64,000 nucleotides of DNA from Endomychus coccineus. Its lineage: Eukaryota; Arthropoda; Insecta; Coleoptera; Endomychidae. This document shows positions 1 through 10,404 of the stretch, in pieces. The DNA lies in assembly GCA_958510875.1 (NCBI GenBank), contig OY294067.1, positions 57,734,039 to 57,798,038 on the forward strand, given 5' to 3'. The translations under genes and the position numbers were made by a program. Position 1 is the first letter of the stretch; the number at the start of each line of letters is the position of its first letter. The notes below the pieces were generated by a model. It was not told the DNA's origin and did no database searches. It saw only the letters and a program-made list of their open reading frames with translations.

Positions 1-1480
1 TAAGAAATGTTATCGAAAATGTAAGATTTGGAATGCTATCAAAACAGGTTGCTTTTGTTTTTTGCTACTTATCTCTAAAATATTACAATAAACAAACTTT
101 AGAGCCGAATCTATATATTTATAGCGTAGCCGACGAGTTCGATAGAGAAAAGTACAGAGGGTGGGGTGGTGGTTGATGTATCTTTCGAATAAAGCTATAC
201 TATAGATGTGCCGAAGACTCCAACATTGAAAAAGTTGTCGTTTGGCTGTGATTGTCCATTGAAATTTAGGGGGATACCCGCAACTGTCAACACACTGAAG
301 TGCATGGCGGGTGGTACACGGCGAGGTCGCTGTAAGACAAGTGTCACTAGAACGGTTGGTACGAAAGGGCGCAACTATCAACACTAAAATGTATGGCGGG
401 TGGTAGACTGTCAGCTCACCGTAAGACAAATATCTAGGGCAACGTTGGCCGTGGTACGGCTAGTTCATACTGTATTCGTAAATATAAAATTTATTGCGTC
501 GCAACTTTTATACCTTACAATACTGAGCCAATTTTACAACCAAATAAAAATCAACGTTAACTACCGTCTGCATGAACTGCATATTCTAATTATTTTGGAA
601 GAATTCATCCAAACATTTCCGCAACTATAGCAATTCCAGTTTCAGAGTAACAGTTGTGAGTAAAGGAAGATATTCGATATTCAGTCGGTATCTGACCCAG
701 ATATCTTAACACTTCTCGCTCTGTTTACCGACAGATGACTGCTCCCCTTTTATTTGATAAATTACTCTCGAATCTGGCAAGGTTTTGTTGCAAACAGTAT
801 TTCCTTTCCAATACCTCTTTTCCAGATTATATCCCTTTGTCTTGAATTATGATGAGGCAATCCCACGAGCAGAAGGATTCCATCGGTGAGAATTATGATA
901 TCAAAGAACGTTTATTTCCGGATTAACCAAAACACATGAAATTTACATGCGAGTTCATCTTTGTATCACAAGATACATGCTTACAACGAACGATAAAATA
1001 ATTAACCAATATAAATGAATTTGCCTACAATCGGTACGTCACTTTCAATTTAGAACGAACCTTACTTACAACTGTTAAATGCTATCAGACGTATTCCTTA
1101 AGTATTGTAAATGATAATCGATAGCGCCCAAATGTATGAAAAAACTCAATCGAAGCTCCATTACTATTACTTCATCAGTTTCCTCTCACTTTCTCATTCA
1201 ACATGGTAATGAAATTTTTTTTTCGAGAATAACACAAACTACACACATCAAAAAAATGTAGGGGTCAGCGATATTTTTAGGGTTTTCTTCACTTGGTAAT
1301 GAGAAATTCAATACAATTTTTGTTACCCTCGTAGAACATAATCTTTTGCCACATAATTTATTTATAATTTCATACAAAAATTGCAAATCATATGAAAGCT
1401 TTAATCTAACTGAAAAGAATGGAAAATTCGAATTCAATGAACTTAGGATTCTGAGCAAAAAAATTGTCACTGCTCAATGT
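1..1480. other. Intergenic, no recognised feature
   Basis: AT-rich sequence. Short open frames occur on both strands, but none has a recognisable domain, a convincing start context or splice signals. I see no repeat structure. Confidence 0.5.
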
Positions 1481-2502
1481 CTAATACAGAGTGTGTCCAC
1501 CGCGATTGTCCAAAACTGCACTACATCGATTTGGTATGCTGAGAATAAGGTTAATTATCGATGCTTTCCTGATCAATCGCATTCCATTCTTCAACCAGAG
1601 TATGGAACAATTTATTTCATGTCTGAAAGAGAATGTTACGCCTTAAAATTCTGCTGCCAGCCAATCCCACACATGCTCAATCGGATTCAGGTCTGGCGAT
1701 TAAGCAGGCCAATCCAAAACACTTATACCACTCTCATCGAAGTAATCTCTTACGATGGCGGCGGTATGAGGGCGCGCATTGTCATGCATGAAGATGAAGT
1801 TTTCACCTACTGCAGCTGCATACGGAATGACAAATGGTTCTAATATCAGGTCCCTATATCTAAGAGCTTTTACAAACCTCTCCAGCAATACGAGGTAGCT
1901 TCTTCCGCCAATGCTGATACCACCATAAACCATCACCGTTCCGCCTTGGTAGCTGTGAACTTCCTGTGCAGTCCTAAGTCTCCAAACATTCCCAGGTTAT
2001 CTCCATACACGAGTACGTCTAGTATCTGGACGTAAACCGAATCTCGATCACTAAACAACACAGGAGTCCATTCTTGCACGCCCCACTCGATGTGATTTCT
2101 AGCCCAGACTATTCGGGCCTCCCGATTTCCTCTGGATAATGGGGGAGCTCTCCATGGACGCCTGGCACGTAAATTGGACTCGTGTAGTCTATTTCTCACA
2201 GTTTGGTCACTTATCTGTATATGGTGAGCGTTTCTGAGTTCCAAACTTAGTTGACCTGCCATGTGGGTTGGATTTCTCAGAGCTTGAATTCTCAGAAATC
2301 AGTCCTGTGCCGCCGTTGTTATTCTGGTACGGCCAGTATGTTGCTCTCTAACATCACCAGTTTGATTATAACGAATCCATAAACGACTTATAGTGGACTG
2401 GTTAGTCCCTAATTCATTGGCAACAACCCTCTGCGACATTCCAGCTTGAAGCATTCCAATGGCCCTTAAGTGCACGTCTCTTTGAAGGTGATTACGTTCC
2501 AT
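1481..2502 (-). pseudogene. Tc1-like transposase, broken
   Basis: Remnant of a Tc1-type DDE transposase, the enzyme that cuts and pastes Tc1/mariner transposons. The N-terminal helix-turn-helix part begins at the ATG at 2502 (MERNHLQRDVHLRAIGML). It is followed in another frame by a second DNA-binding segment (QTVRNRLHESNLRARRP) and the catalytic core. The first catalytic region reads LFSDRDS, the second FMHDNARPHTA, and the third, DLNPIEHVWDWL, comes after an in-frame TAA at about 1717. The typical end (RGGHTLY, then TAG) is at 1481-1483. The total span of about 340 codons is normal for the family. Frameshifts near 1935, 2270 and 1670 plus the stop codon make it non-functional. I did not find convincing terminal inverted repeats. 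Confidence 0.85.
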
Positions 2503-3829
2503 AATTTAGACAAACAACACTACTCAAAATTTTCAATAATTACCATTCGCTGGTCGAATAACATCTGATTTGATCTAATGAATGAAACAAGGAACGACAT
2601 GAAGAAAATGAATAGTCGTTGGAAAAAAGAGGAACACATGCCATGATGTCCAAAATGATACAAAAGTATTGTGTAAATAACAAACAAAGATCTGCAACGC
2701 GATAATGCCACGTGGATCTCCGAGAATTAACAAACAATCCCAAAATATGCTTGACCCTTAGATTCTTTTGATGTGTGTAAATGGTAGGTTCCATTTATGA
2801 GCAGATACAATTTTCGAAGTGTAATAAAAGACAAGGAAATGATTTATCAATTTGCACTGTATATCATAACATTCAACTGAAAACAAACATTTCGTGAACA
2901 ACTTTCGACATGAGGAAAGTTTTAGTTTTCTTCACATGTGGCTACCTGAAACTTATTTCATCGCTAAACCAAGTAATAAATCAAACACGGCCACTAGAGG
3001 CTTAACAAGGGCGGCAACAACGTTGACGTCGGGTTGACGAATTCTTGATTCACCGTTGAATCAACCTTCGAATGTCGGTTGATATTAGGTTGAATCGACG
3101 TTGCCAATATTACGGTTGAACTTTGTATTAGCGATACGCTACCGTTAGACTTTGCAGCCCTGAAATCTCGAAAAAGGTTCATTTAGACAAACAAAAGATA
3201 GGGTAGCATTTGTTACTATTTTATTTGGTACATATTTACCCTGTATAGTTAGTATTTTAGTTATTCGACAATACAAAGAATGTGTGATATTATATCATGT
3301 TTAAATATATTTTCATTTTTAATTAAAACATTTATAGACATTTCATTAGACATTTATTATATGATATACATTTTTATTTTCGATTAAAGTGGGGAAGGGA
3401 TGACACCACCACTATTACCCAGGGTGACAATCACTCTAGTTGCGCCACTCACCAAAAGTTATCCAAGTAATTTCATCGCTCTCTTTCGGAGCATTGATCA
3501 AAACTTAGGTTCTTCTGCCAGTCTGCCTATAAACTGTAAAGTTATATTTTTTGCCCGTTAATTATTCATAACGTATGTTCAAATTTTACCATGAATAATG
3601 ATCAAAAATCGTAGTTCCCGTACAAATAGTAATAACACATGAAAAGAATCTATCTATAAAGCGAACAACAAAATTCAAACAATTGTATTCGAGGATTGAT
3701 TGGAGTTGTGAAAATGTTGATATTCTGTGAATACATATTTGTAAAAATAACAACACATGATAACTAATCAACGCCCGGAAATTTAATTCCGTGCATCACG
3801 TTTTCATCCTCGAAAGAAATTAGTGCTAT
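2503..3829. other. Intergenic with short GGTTGA-type motif cluster
   Basis: No gene is recognised. At 3004-3120 the motif GTTGA/GGTTGA and its complement recur about eight times at irregular spacing, giving a locally GC-richer, self-complementary patch. The rest is AT-rich and unremarkable. Confidence 0.4.
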
Positions 3830-3859
3830 CCACGGTCGTACATACAGGTCTGGGAACTC
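3830..3859 (+). repeat. Left copy of inverted 30-bp sequence flanking THAP/recombinase unit
   Basis: Begins CCACGGTCGTACATACAGG and matches the reverse complement of 6360-6389 at 29 of 30 positions. Beyond it the two sides are only loosely similar. It may be the terminal repeat of a 2.56-kb unit. I see no clear target duplication outside it. Confidence 0.6.
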
Positions 3860-4031
3860 AAGGCTGTTTCCTATGTGAGAAGTGAGTCCGCTAAGCGTTA
3901 ACTGCCGCGTAGTACCAACGGATGGCGCAGTAGTCGAAGAATGATCTCTGACACGTATATGACCGTGTTCTCTGGCAACTGTCATTGTTGACTTGTAAAC
4001 AAGAAATACCGTCGTTTTTAGAAAAAAACCG

Positions 4032-4192
4032 TGCATTGTGCCGAAATGCAAAACGGGGTACAAAAGTGTAAAGCAAAAAACTTCTGTTTTCAAAGTGCCG
4101 AAAGATGCGGAAATGCGAAAAAAGTGAATACTTGCGATTCCGGAAAGAACGAGGTCTTTTATGTGTGCGAAAAAGGGGAAGTTATTTTAAAG
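4032..4192 (+). pseudogene. THAP-like zinc-finger exon, broken
   Basis: The forward frame from 4032 reads CIVPKC, then a stretch rich in Lys/Ser, then FKVPKDAEMRKK, then a TGA where THAP domains have the invariant Trp, and it continues ILAIPERTRSFMC. This matches the layout of THAP DNA-binding domains (C-x2-4-C, F-h-x-FPKD, W), which are found in P-element transposases and host regulators. It ends at a good splice donor (AAG|GTGAGT, 4190-4197). The Trp codon appears mutated to a stop, and no ATG lies in frame just upstream. It could be the first exon of the recombinase gene downstream or debris of another element. Confidence 0.55.
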
Positions 4193-4676
4193 GTGAGTAA
4201 TACATTTTGACAAGAGTAACAGTTATATTCCTCTCTCAAATCAGAATAGTAAATATTGCGTTACGAGAAAAATTATTTTTTCTACGACCGCATAGAAATA
4301 TGCCCATTTTATGCGCTTTATTGATCAAGAAAGTAGGCCGATTGTAAACACTTTCTCATTTCTACATCACAAACTGTACTGTAATGATCATTTCAATACA
4401 GGCTGTCGTACATGTATTGCTGAAATATAAAGCCCAAATAGACCAGTCCGGTAAGATTTCGCCCAGTATAATTAAAAAAAATAAATTCACCACTAATAAT
4501 GTGAATCAAATATCATTCATTATAAATAGAATATAGTCTATGAAACAAGAGTATGAATTTTGAACTTATGACTTCGAATCAATTCCAAATTCTCGATTTT
4601 TAATGCTCAATTGAAGCAAGCCATGAATTAGTTGTCAATATTGTCAGAAATCTTTTATCAACAAAGTCACAATACA
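4193..4676. other. Possible intron between THAP-like exon and recombinase
   Basis: No coding potential is seen. It starts with GTGAGT and precedes the recombinase reading frame, so it could be an intron, but I did not settle on a matching acceptor. Confidence 0.3.
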
Positions 4677-5999
4677 ATGATTCGAAGTTTATCTGGAAAT
4701 ATGGAAGTTTCAAGTGATAGCGAATTGAGTTTGATTCCTCCAGAGATTTTGGAGAATGCCAAACTGGCTTCTTTAAATTTATTGCCAGAAAAATCGAAGA
4801 AAAAGTACGAAATCGCCTACCATTCATTCATGAACTGGAGGAGCTGTATGAAAACATCATCGTTCTCCGAGAGCGTTTTGATGGCATATTTTGCTGAGAT
4901 ATCAAAAGTTTTCAAGCCCACAACGTTATGGACACAATATTCAATGTCACGGACAACTCTCAGCATAAATGATGATGTGGATATTTCCAAATACATTAAA
5001 TTACGAGTTTTCCTGAAAAGACAATCCGATGGAAACCGACCAAAAAAATCAAAAATTTTCACATCTCGGGAAATAAACAACTTTATTGAAGATGCACCGG
5101 ATGATGAATTCCTAATGACCAAAGTAAGTACATAAGTATACGAACATAACATTAAGAAAAAAATTACATTTAAAACATTAGTTAATAAGTAAGCATACTA
5201 GTGTCCCTATCAATTCACTTTTTACTTACAAGTCCGTGGCGCCGTGGTAACGCATCGGACTACCAAGCAACAGGTCCGTAGTTCAAATCCCATCAAGTTA
5301 ATTTTTTTTTAAATTTATAATTAGATAATAAATTAAAACAATATTTTTTTGCAGGTCGCTTTGATGATAGGAATAATGGGTGCTTGTCGCAGGCATGAAT
5401 TGCACCAAATGAAAATTGATGATTTGAACGATTTGGGATCAGCTCTTGTTATAAAGATACCAGACACCAAAACAAAAATTGTTCGAAATTTTACTATGAC
5501 TGGAAAATTTCACCAAATAATAAAAAAATATACCGATCTTCGCCCAATACATGTCAAGGAATCTTCCTTCTTTTTGAATTACCAGAAAGGCAAATGCACC
5601 ATACAAAAAGTTGGAATAAATAAATTTGGACGCATGGGGAAAAGTATTGCCAAATTCCTGAAACTACCCAATGCTGAATTGTATACTGGTCATTGTTTCC
5701 GCAGATCTTCTGCAACAATTCTTGTAGATGCTGGGGGAGACATAACCTCTTTAAAAAGACATGGTGGCTGGAAATCAACCGCAGTAGCAGAAGGATACAT
5801 CGATGAATCGATGAAAAATAAGTTCGACGTAGAGAATAGAATAAGGAATTCAATAGAAAATAGAGAAAATTTACCTTCAACTTCTAAGGCTTGGAAAAGT
5901 CAGGAAAATTTAACTGTGGAAATTGAAAGTAATAACAGTCCAAATATAAATGTCAGTCATTGTGGAAATGTAACATTTAATATTATAAATAATAAATAA
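4677..5999 (+). CDS. Tyrosine recombinase (Crypton/phage-integrase type), one intron
   Basis: Two exons (4677-5123 and 5355-5999) joined by a phase-0 intron (5124-5354; donor AAA|GTAAGT, acceptor TTTTTTGCAG|GTC). The first ATG is at 4677; the ATG at 4701 (MEVSSDSELS) is equally plausible and would give about 355 residues. The N-terminal part has the SAM-like helical core-binding domain (SLNLLPEKSKKKYEIAYHSF). Exon 2 carries the catalytic domain: first Arg in GACRRHEL, HCFRRSSATI (H-x-x-R box), then RHGGWKSTAVAEGYI with the Trp/His-box position and the nucleophile Tyr. The tail is polar. Such genes are common in insects and derive from Crypton-like transposons. The frame is open throughout and all catalytic residues are visible, so it may be functional or only recently dead. 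Host domestication is an alternative. Confidence 0.75.
5229..5296 (+). other. tRNA-like sequence inside the recombinase intron
   Basis: Has an A-box-like TGGCGCCGTGGTAACGC, with a D-stem GCG/CGC, and a B-box-like AGTTCAAATCCC at normal tRNA spacing. The middle contains complementary CGGAC and GTCCG, but they do not form a standard 5-bp/7-nt anticodon arm and the acceptor stem is poor. It is best read as a tRNA-derived relic (SINE head) rather than a working tRNA gene. Confidence 0.4.
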
Positions 6000-6120
6000 A
6001 CTAATGTTGAATAGTAATATATGATTCGAAATATATAATCGATGTTCTTGTTCATATTTTATAATAACGTCATCATATAAGGGCTTGTTGAAAGTGAAAT
6101 GTCGCTATGGTCGTAGAAAA

Positions 6121-6252
6121 AGTATAGTGTACAACTAGCATGGAATGCCCATTTCTCACTCGTATGATTTACAACATTCGCCTTCGGCTCGTACCGTAAT
6201 TTTCATACTCGTGAGAAATGAGTGTCATTCCATGCTCGTTGCACAATATACT
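6121..6252. repeat. Imperfect palindrome (hairpin, MITE-like)
   Basis: 6121-6167 is imperfectly complementary to 6203-6252 around a loop of about 35 bp; both arms contain the CATTTCTCACTCGTATGA-type sequence. It lies between the recombinase gene and the right 30-bp inverted sequence. No coding potential. Confidence 0.6.
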
Positions 6253-6359
6253 ATTACTTAATAATGTGATTGTTGCCATACTTCGATTCAAGCGCTCGCT
6301 GGTGGCTGAGCGAGGGACTACGAGTTTGGCGGCATGTAAGAGACTCATGTCAAACAATA

Positions 6360-6389
6360 GAGTTCTCAGACCTGTATGTACGACCGTGG
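6360..6389 (-). repeat. Right copy of inverted 30-bp sequence flanking THAP/recombinase unit
   Basis: Reverse complement of 3830-3859 with one mismatch, ending GTATGTACGACCGTGG. Together the copies enclose the THAP-like exon, the tyrosine recombinase gene and the hairpin at 6121-6252. Confidence 0.6.
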
Positions 6390-6954
6390 TGTTACCCCAA
6401 TCTTTAAACGTTTGAGAAGTAGTTATTGACATGAAAATCATAGTCAAATTCATTCGAATCACGATTATTTCGACGACCAAAATAAAATAAGCCTTCAAAA
6501 CTTAGAAAACAATTCAGCTCATAGATAAATGATATTAAATGATCCGTTGGACGTAGTCCCATCTATTGAAAGCAACCTTTGCCCAAGATTGTGTAACATG
6601 TCATATGAATTCACCCCCATACAGACTAATATTTGAATGTCAATATCCATAGAATATTCCGATTTGTACATCACTTTACTCCTTGTGACTGCTAGATACT
6701 GATCAAAATATCGGAACATAGGTATAATATTAAAACGTAGCATAATAAATCAGTTGAATTGTTCAAAATGTTGAGTCTTCTATGGTTGATGGAATATCAC
6801 ATCGGTCAATACTATTCTCAGGTTGTTACGTCATATAAGTTACTGAGTCTAATTGCTTGAATAATCTTAGTAACAGTTTCCGCTCGGAATTAAGAATAAT
6901 TGAACTTGAAAAGAGTTCTTTTGATTGGAGTTTATAGGAATTAGTTTGGAGACG
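6390..6954. other. Intergenic, no recognised feature
   Basis: AT-rich, with no supported gene or repeat. It ends where the Penelope-like element begins. Confidence 0.4.
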
Positions 6955-7062
6955 TTGCAGGGTCAGGTGCCAGAACGGAGTTAACTACCGAAATAAGGGC
7001 AGTGAACTATGTAGCGTGAAGAATTTTTTTCTACAACTAATACGTCTACAGAAACTAGTAGA

Positions 7063-7110
7063 AGCCTGCCCTGAATATGCCATCTATAATGGTTGGCGAA
7101 ACGTCGGCAT
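7063..7110 (+). ncRNA. Hammerhead-ribozyme-like motif in left PLE terminal repeat
   Basis: CTGAATA, then a stem-forming GCCA...TGGTTGGC, then GAAAC, resembling the CUGANGA - stem II - GAAA core found in Penelope terminal repeats. The first core box has T where the hammerhead needs G, so this copy should be inactive. A second, also imperfect copy sits near 8992-9040 (CTTGAGGA...GGCGAAAC). Confidence 0.4.
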
Positions 7111-7589
7111 CAAGTCGTGTTATTGTTACGCGGAATCCATCCGGAAACCAAGACTTTCAAGATTAGCTGACTTCCGCGGACAGCTCACAGGTAGCATCTT
7201 CAGGGCAGGCTTGAGGCTTGAAATGAAACTGATTCTACTGGTTTCTTCAGCCGTATTTATTGTAGGAAAAATCCCTCACGCTACACAGTTTACTGCCTTT
7301 ATTCCGGTGGTTAATTCCGTTCTGGCCCTACCGTTGTGTGATCATGTGCGAAGTGGAATTTTCGAGGATGGGTTTCCAAATGTTGGCAAGTTAATATCCT
7401 GAGTTACGGTTTAGATTATTTGGATGTTTTCGGTTAACTCCGTTCTGGCACCTGACCCTGCAACATCTCCAAGCTAATTCCAATGAACTCCTATCAAAAG
7501 ATCCCACCCCTCTATAGGATTTTCAATTACTCAAATTATCCGTCATTCTTCCCTTTCTGTTCCAGATAAGAAATTTCTTATCCACCATT

Positions 7590-8215
7590 GTTCAAAATGC
7601 CCCCGCTTATATGGTTTGCCTAAAATTCATAAGCCCTCAGTTCCCCTGTGACCAATTGTCAGCACTATCGAATCCCCTACTTATGAGTTCTCTCGATATC
7701 TGTCATCTATTCTCAAACCTCTTGTAGGTAATTCCAATAGCTTCAGCCTAAATTCCTTTTCATTTTGATGAAAAACCCCAAATGTTATAAATAAGTTGAC
7801 CCAGGCGATTTGCTTGTCAGCTTCGAAGTCGAATAACTCTTTACCAATGTTCCCATTCCAGACACCCTTTTCTTTTCATAATTTCTCAACTGTTACCTGC
7901 CAAAAACATTTCAATGGACATACTACCGCTAACTGTTTTTTGTCTATCCTCCACATATTTTCTATACGATGGCAAGTTCTACGAGCAGTCCTCGGGAGCT
8001 GCCATGGGTTCCCCACTTTCCCCGATCATAGCTAATATCTTCATGGAAGCTTTTGAACAAGATGCCATTGACTCATCTGTTCTCAAGCCGAAATGTTGGT
8101 TTAGATATGTCCACGACACTTTTGTTATTTGGCAACATGGTCGCGAAAATCTCGTTCCGTTCCTCAATCATTTAAATTCATTGCATCCCGATATCCTTTT
8201 CATCAAGTCATAAAC
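7590..8215 (+). pseudogene. Penelope-type reverse transcriptase fragment
   Basis: Encodes RT motifs of Penelope-like elements in more than one frame. At 7604-7665 YGLPKIHKP is followed by an in-frame stop and PIVS; then comes SPTYEFSRYLSSIL. After a frameshift, 7914-8213 reads FYEQSSGAAMGSPLSPIIA (RT motif 4 region) and WFRYVHDTFVIW, the catalytic box, with YVHD in place of the YVDD expected for the family. The substituted Asp and the frameshifts indicate a dead polymerase. The N-terminal part is missing or unrecognisable. Confidence 0.8.
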
Positions 8216-8519
8216 TTCTTGGTTCACAGATTTGTTAACTTGTGTCTATCTCAATCGTTAAAATCAGAATTAAAACATCTTTCATCTGTCTTATTATCAA
8301 TCAATTTCGCCCATTAGAACATTCAAAAAGCCATAAAGAAATACACTTTGCCTAAAATTTCAAATCAACATGAGCCAAAAACCCCCGCCTGCTCCATCCA
8401 CTGCCCATCTTCCCTATATTGAAAATATAACAAATCGAATTTCCAAAATCCTTAAAAAACATGATATTTCTACTCAGTTTTCCACATTCCCAAAATTATC
8501 TCAGTTTCACGAACCTATC

Positions 8520-8802
8520 AAAGATCCCCGCTTATAGCATTCCCTGTTCTTGCGGTAAAGTCTACATTGGTGAAAAAGGTCGTAAAGTAGCTACTCGTGT
8601 GAAAGAACATGAACCGTGTACAAGGTGTCGTGACACCAGTAGATCTGTACTTGTGGAACATAAGTTTGACACTATTCATCAAATCTTTTTCAAAAATACT
8701 GAAATCATAGCCCGAGCCCCAAACTTCTATCAGCGAAAAATCCTTGAAGCTATAGAAATCCTAAAACATCCAAGTAATCTAAAATGTAACTCAGGATATT
8801 AA
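8520..8802 (+). pseudogene. GIY-YIG endonuclease domain of the PLE
   Basis: From about 8535 the frame reads IPCSCGKVYIGEKGRKVATR, followed by VKEHEP, a spacer, VEHKFDTIHQIFF and RKILEAIEILKHPSN. This is the C-terminal GIY-YIG nuclease domain of Penelope-like elements, which nicks target DNA: the VYIG strand, the catalytic Arg and the final Glu-containing helix (LEAIEI) are visible. It is detached from the RT by frameshifts, so it is only a remnant. It ends at the TAA at 8800-8802. Confidence 0.8.
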
Positions 8803-9189
8803 CTTCCCAACATTTGGAAACCCATCCTCGAAAATCCCACTTCGCACATGATCACACAACGGCAGGGTCGGGTGCCAGAACGGAGTTAACCACCGGAATG
8901 AAGGCAGTGAACTGTGTAGCGTGAAGGATTTTTCCTACTATGAATACGGCTACTGAAACCAGTAGAATCAGTTTCATTTCAAGCCTCAAGCCTGCCTTGA
9001 GGATGTCACCTGTAATGGTTGGCGAAACGTGGGCATCGAGTCGTGCTATTGTGACGCGGAATCCTTCTGGGAGCCAAGATTTTTCATTATATAAATGTTG
9101 CGCATAAGCCTACTAACTGTGTTGGGGAATATTGTTCAAATCTAAAACCTTTAGTACTAAAGATGAACAAACCCACACATACATTACAC

Positions 9190-9330
9190 AAATTAAATTG
9201 TTCTGATTGCGATGAGACTTATATAGGAATCTCTTAGCAATATTTACAAAAAAATTTTAGAGTAGTACAAGAAACAAATACTTAGAAAATTCCACCGCCC
9301 TTGCTGTTTTGATTAAAGTCATCAATTCGA
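9190..9330 (+). pseudogene. Second GIY-YIG fragment, different PLE family
   Basis: The frame from about 9193 reads KLNCSDCDETYIGIS, then a TAG, then QYLQKNFRVV. It resembles the start of a GIY-YIG domain (C-x2-C-x-x-x-YIG). It lies just beyond the first PLE but differs in sequence, so it is probably a separate dead copy. Stops interrupt it. Confidence 0.5.
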
Positions 9331-9529
9331 TTACAAAAATGTCAGTATTTCAACGGAGGAAACCAATTATAATCAAAGATCTATTATGGAAATGATTCTA
9401 TAAAATGTGGCTCCAAGTCTGTAAATCATAAGACAGACTTTCAGTCATGAAGTCAGATTTATACTAATTTAGTTGATTAAAATTCTTTGCAACTTCCTAC
9501 ATGCGTCTTTATAACGTTAAAACTATGTA

Positions 9530-10404
9530 TACAGGGTGACATAGAAAAAAGTACCGTGCATAGTGTCAGGCGATAGATGACACTAAAATAAGAAAAAAGT
9601 TCTCATTAACATATATGCTCAGACGCTTAGTTTTTGAGATACAGGGTAGGGTGTTGAATTGAAACAAAAATTTCGTTTCACTCATAGTAAGCTATGTTCC
9701 GTGCGATGAAAAATTTTTTTTTAGTCATGATTGGTGAAGATTTTGAAGGGGTAGTTGGTGTTTTTCTCCCCACTACGCCACTGGAAAAAGAACGGTTTTT
9801 AGACAACTATTTGAACCGCCAATGTCTTTTACCCAAAAAAGGTACTCCTGGTCATAAGCTCTAGAGTTGACCGTTTTCGAGAAAAATCAACTTTTATGTT
9901 GAAAAACATGGTAAATTCTTACTAATTAAACAAAATTTATTCAAACGTTAGAACAAGTAACAAAACCAAAAAATTGACCATGTTTCTCAACATAATAGTT
10001 GATTTTTCTCGAAAACGGTCAACTTTAGAGCTTATAACAAGGATTACCTTTTTTGTGTAGAAAACATTTGCAGTTCAAATGGTTGTCTCAAAACCGTATT
10101 TCTTCAAGTGGCGTAAAAGTTGGAGAGAAAACATGCACTACCCCTTCAAAATCTGCACCAATTATGACTAAAAAAAAATTTCATCGCACAGAACATAGCT
10201 TGCTATGAGTAGAAAATGTTCAAAATATGTTTTCTGTACGATAAACGGATCCGGAGATATTTGCAAAAAACGAAATTTTCGTTTCAACCCTGTATCTCAA
10301 AAACTAAGCGTCTGAGCATATATGTTAATGGGACCTTTTTTCCTTATTTTAGTGTCATCTATCGCCTGACACTATGCACGGTACTTTTTCCATGTCACCC
10401 TGTA
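9530..10404. mobile_element. Foldback/MITE element with long TIRs, TA target duplication
   Basis: Starts TACAGGGTGACAT and ends ATGTCACCCTGTA, flanked by TA on both sides. The arms are complementary over several hundred bases around a short centre near 9940-9970. It has no transposase. The ends resemble those of the mariner-like elements further right (TACAGGGTGTCC, TACAGGGTATTCC), which suggests mobilisation by that family. Confidence 0.8.

Larger units (their letters stand above)
6955..9080 (+). mobile_element. Penelope-like retroelement (PLE), decayed
   Basis: A reverse transcriptase and a GIY-YIG endonuclease domain in the same orientation are flanked by related terminal blocks. The block at about 6958-7165 (containing GTGCCAGAACGGAGTTAAC and GGTTGGCGAAACG) recurs as a direct repeat at about 8865-9080. 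A third, inverted copy with the last part of the coding region lies at about 7195-7475. Complex direct plus inverted terminal copies are typical of Penelope-like elements, which insert by target-primed reverse transcription. Frameshifts and stops in the coding part show the copy is dead. Exact ends are uncertain by tens of bases. Confidence 0.75.
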
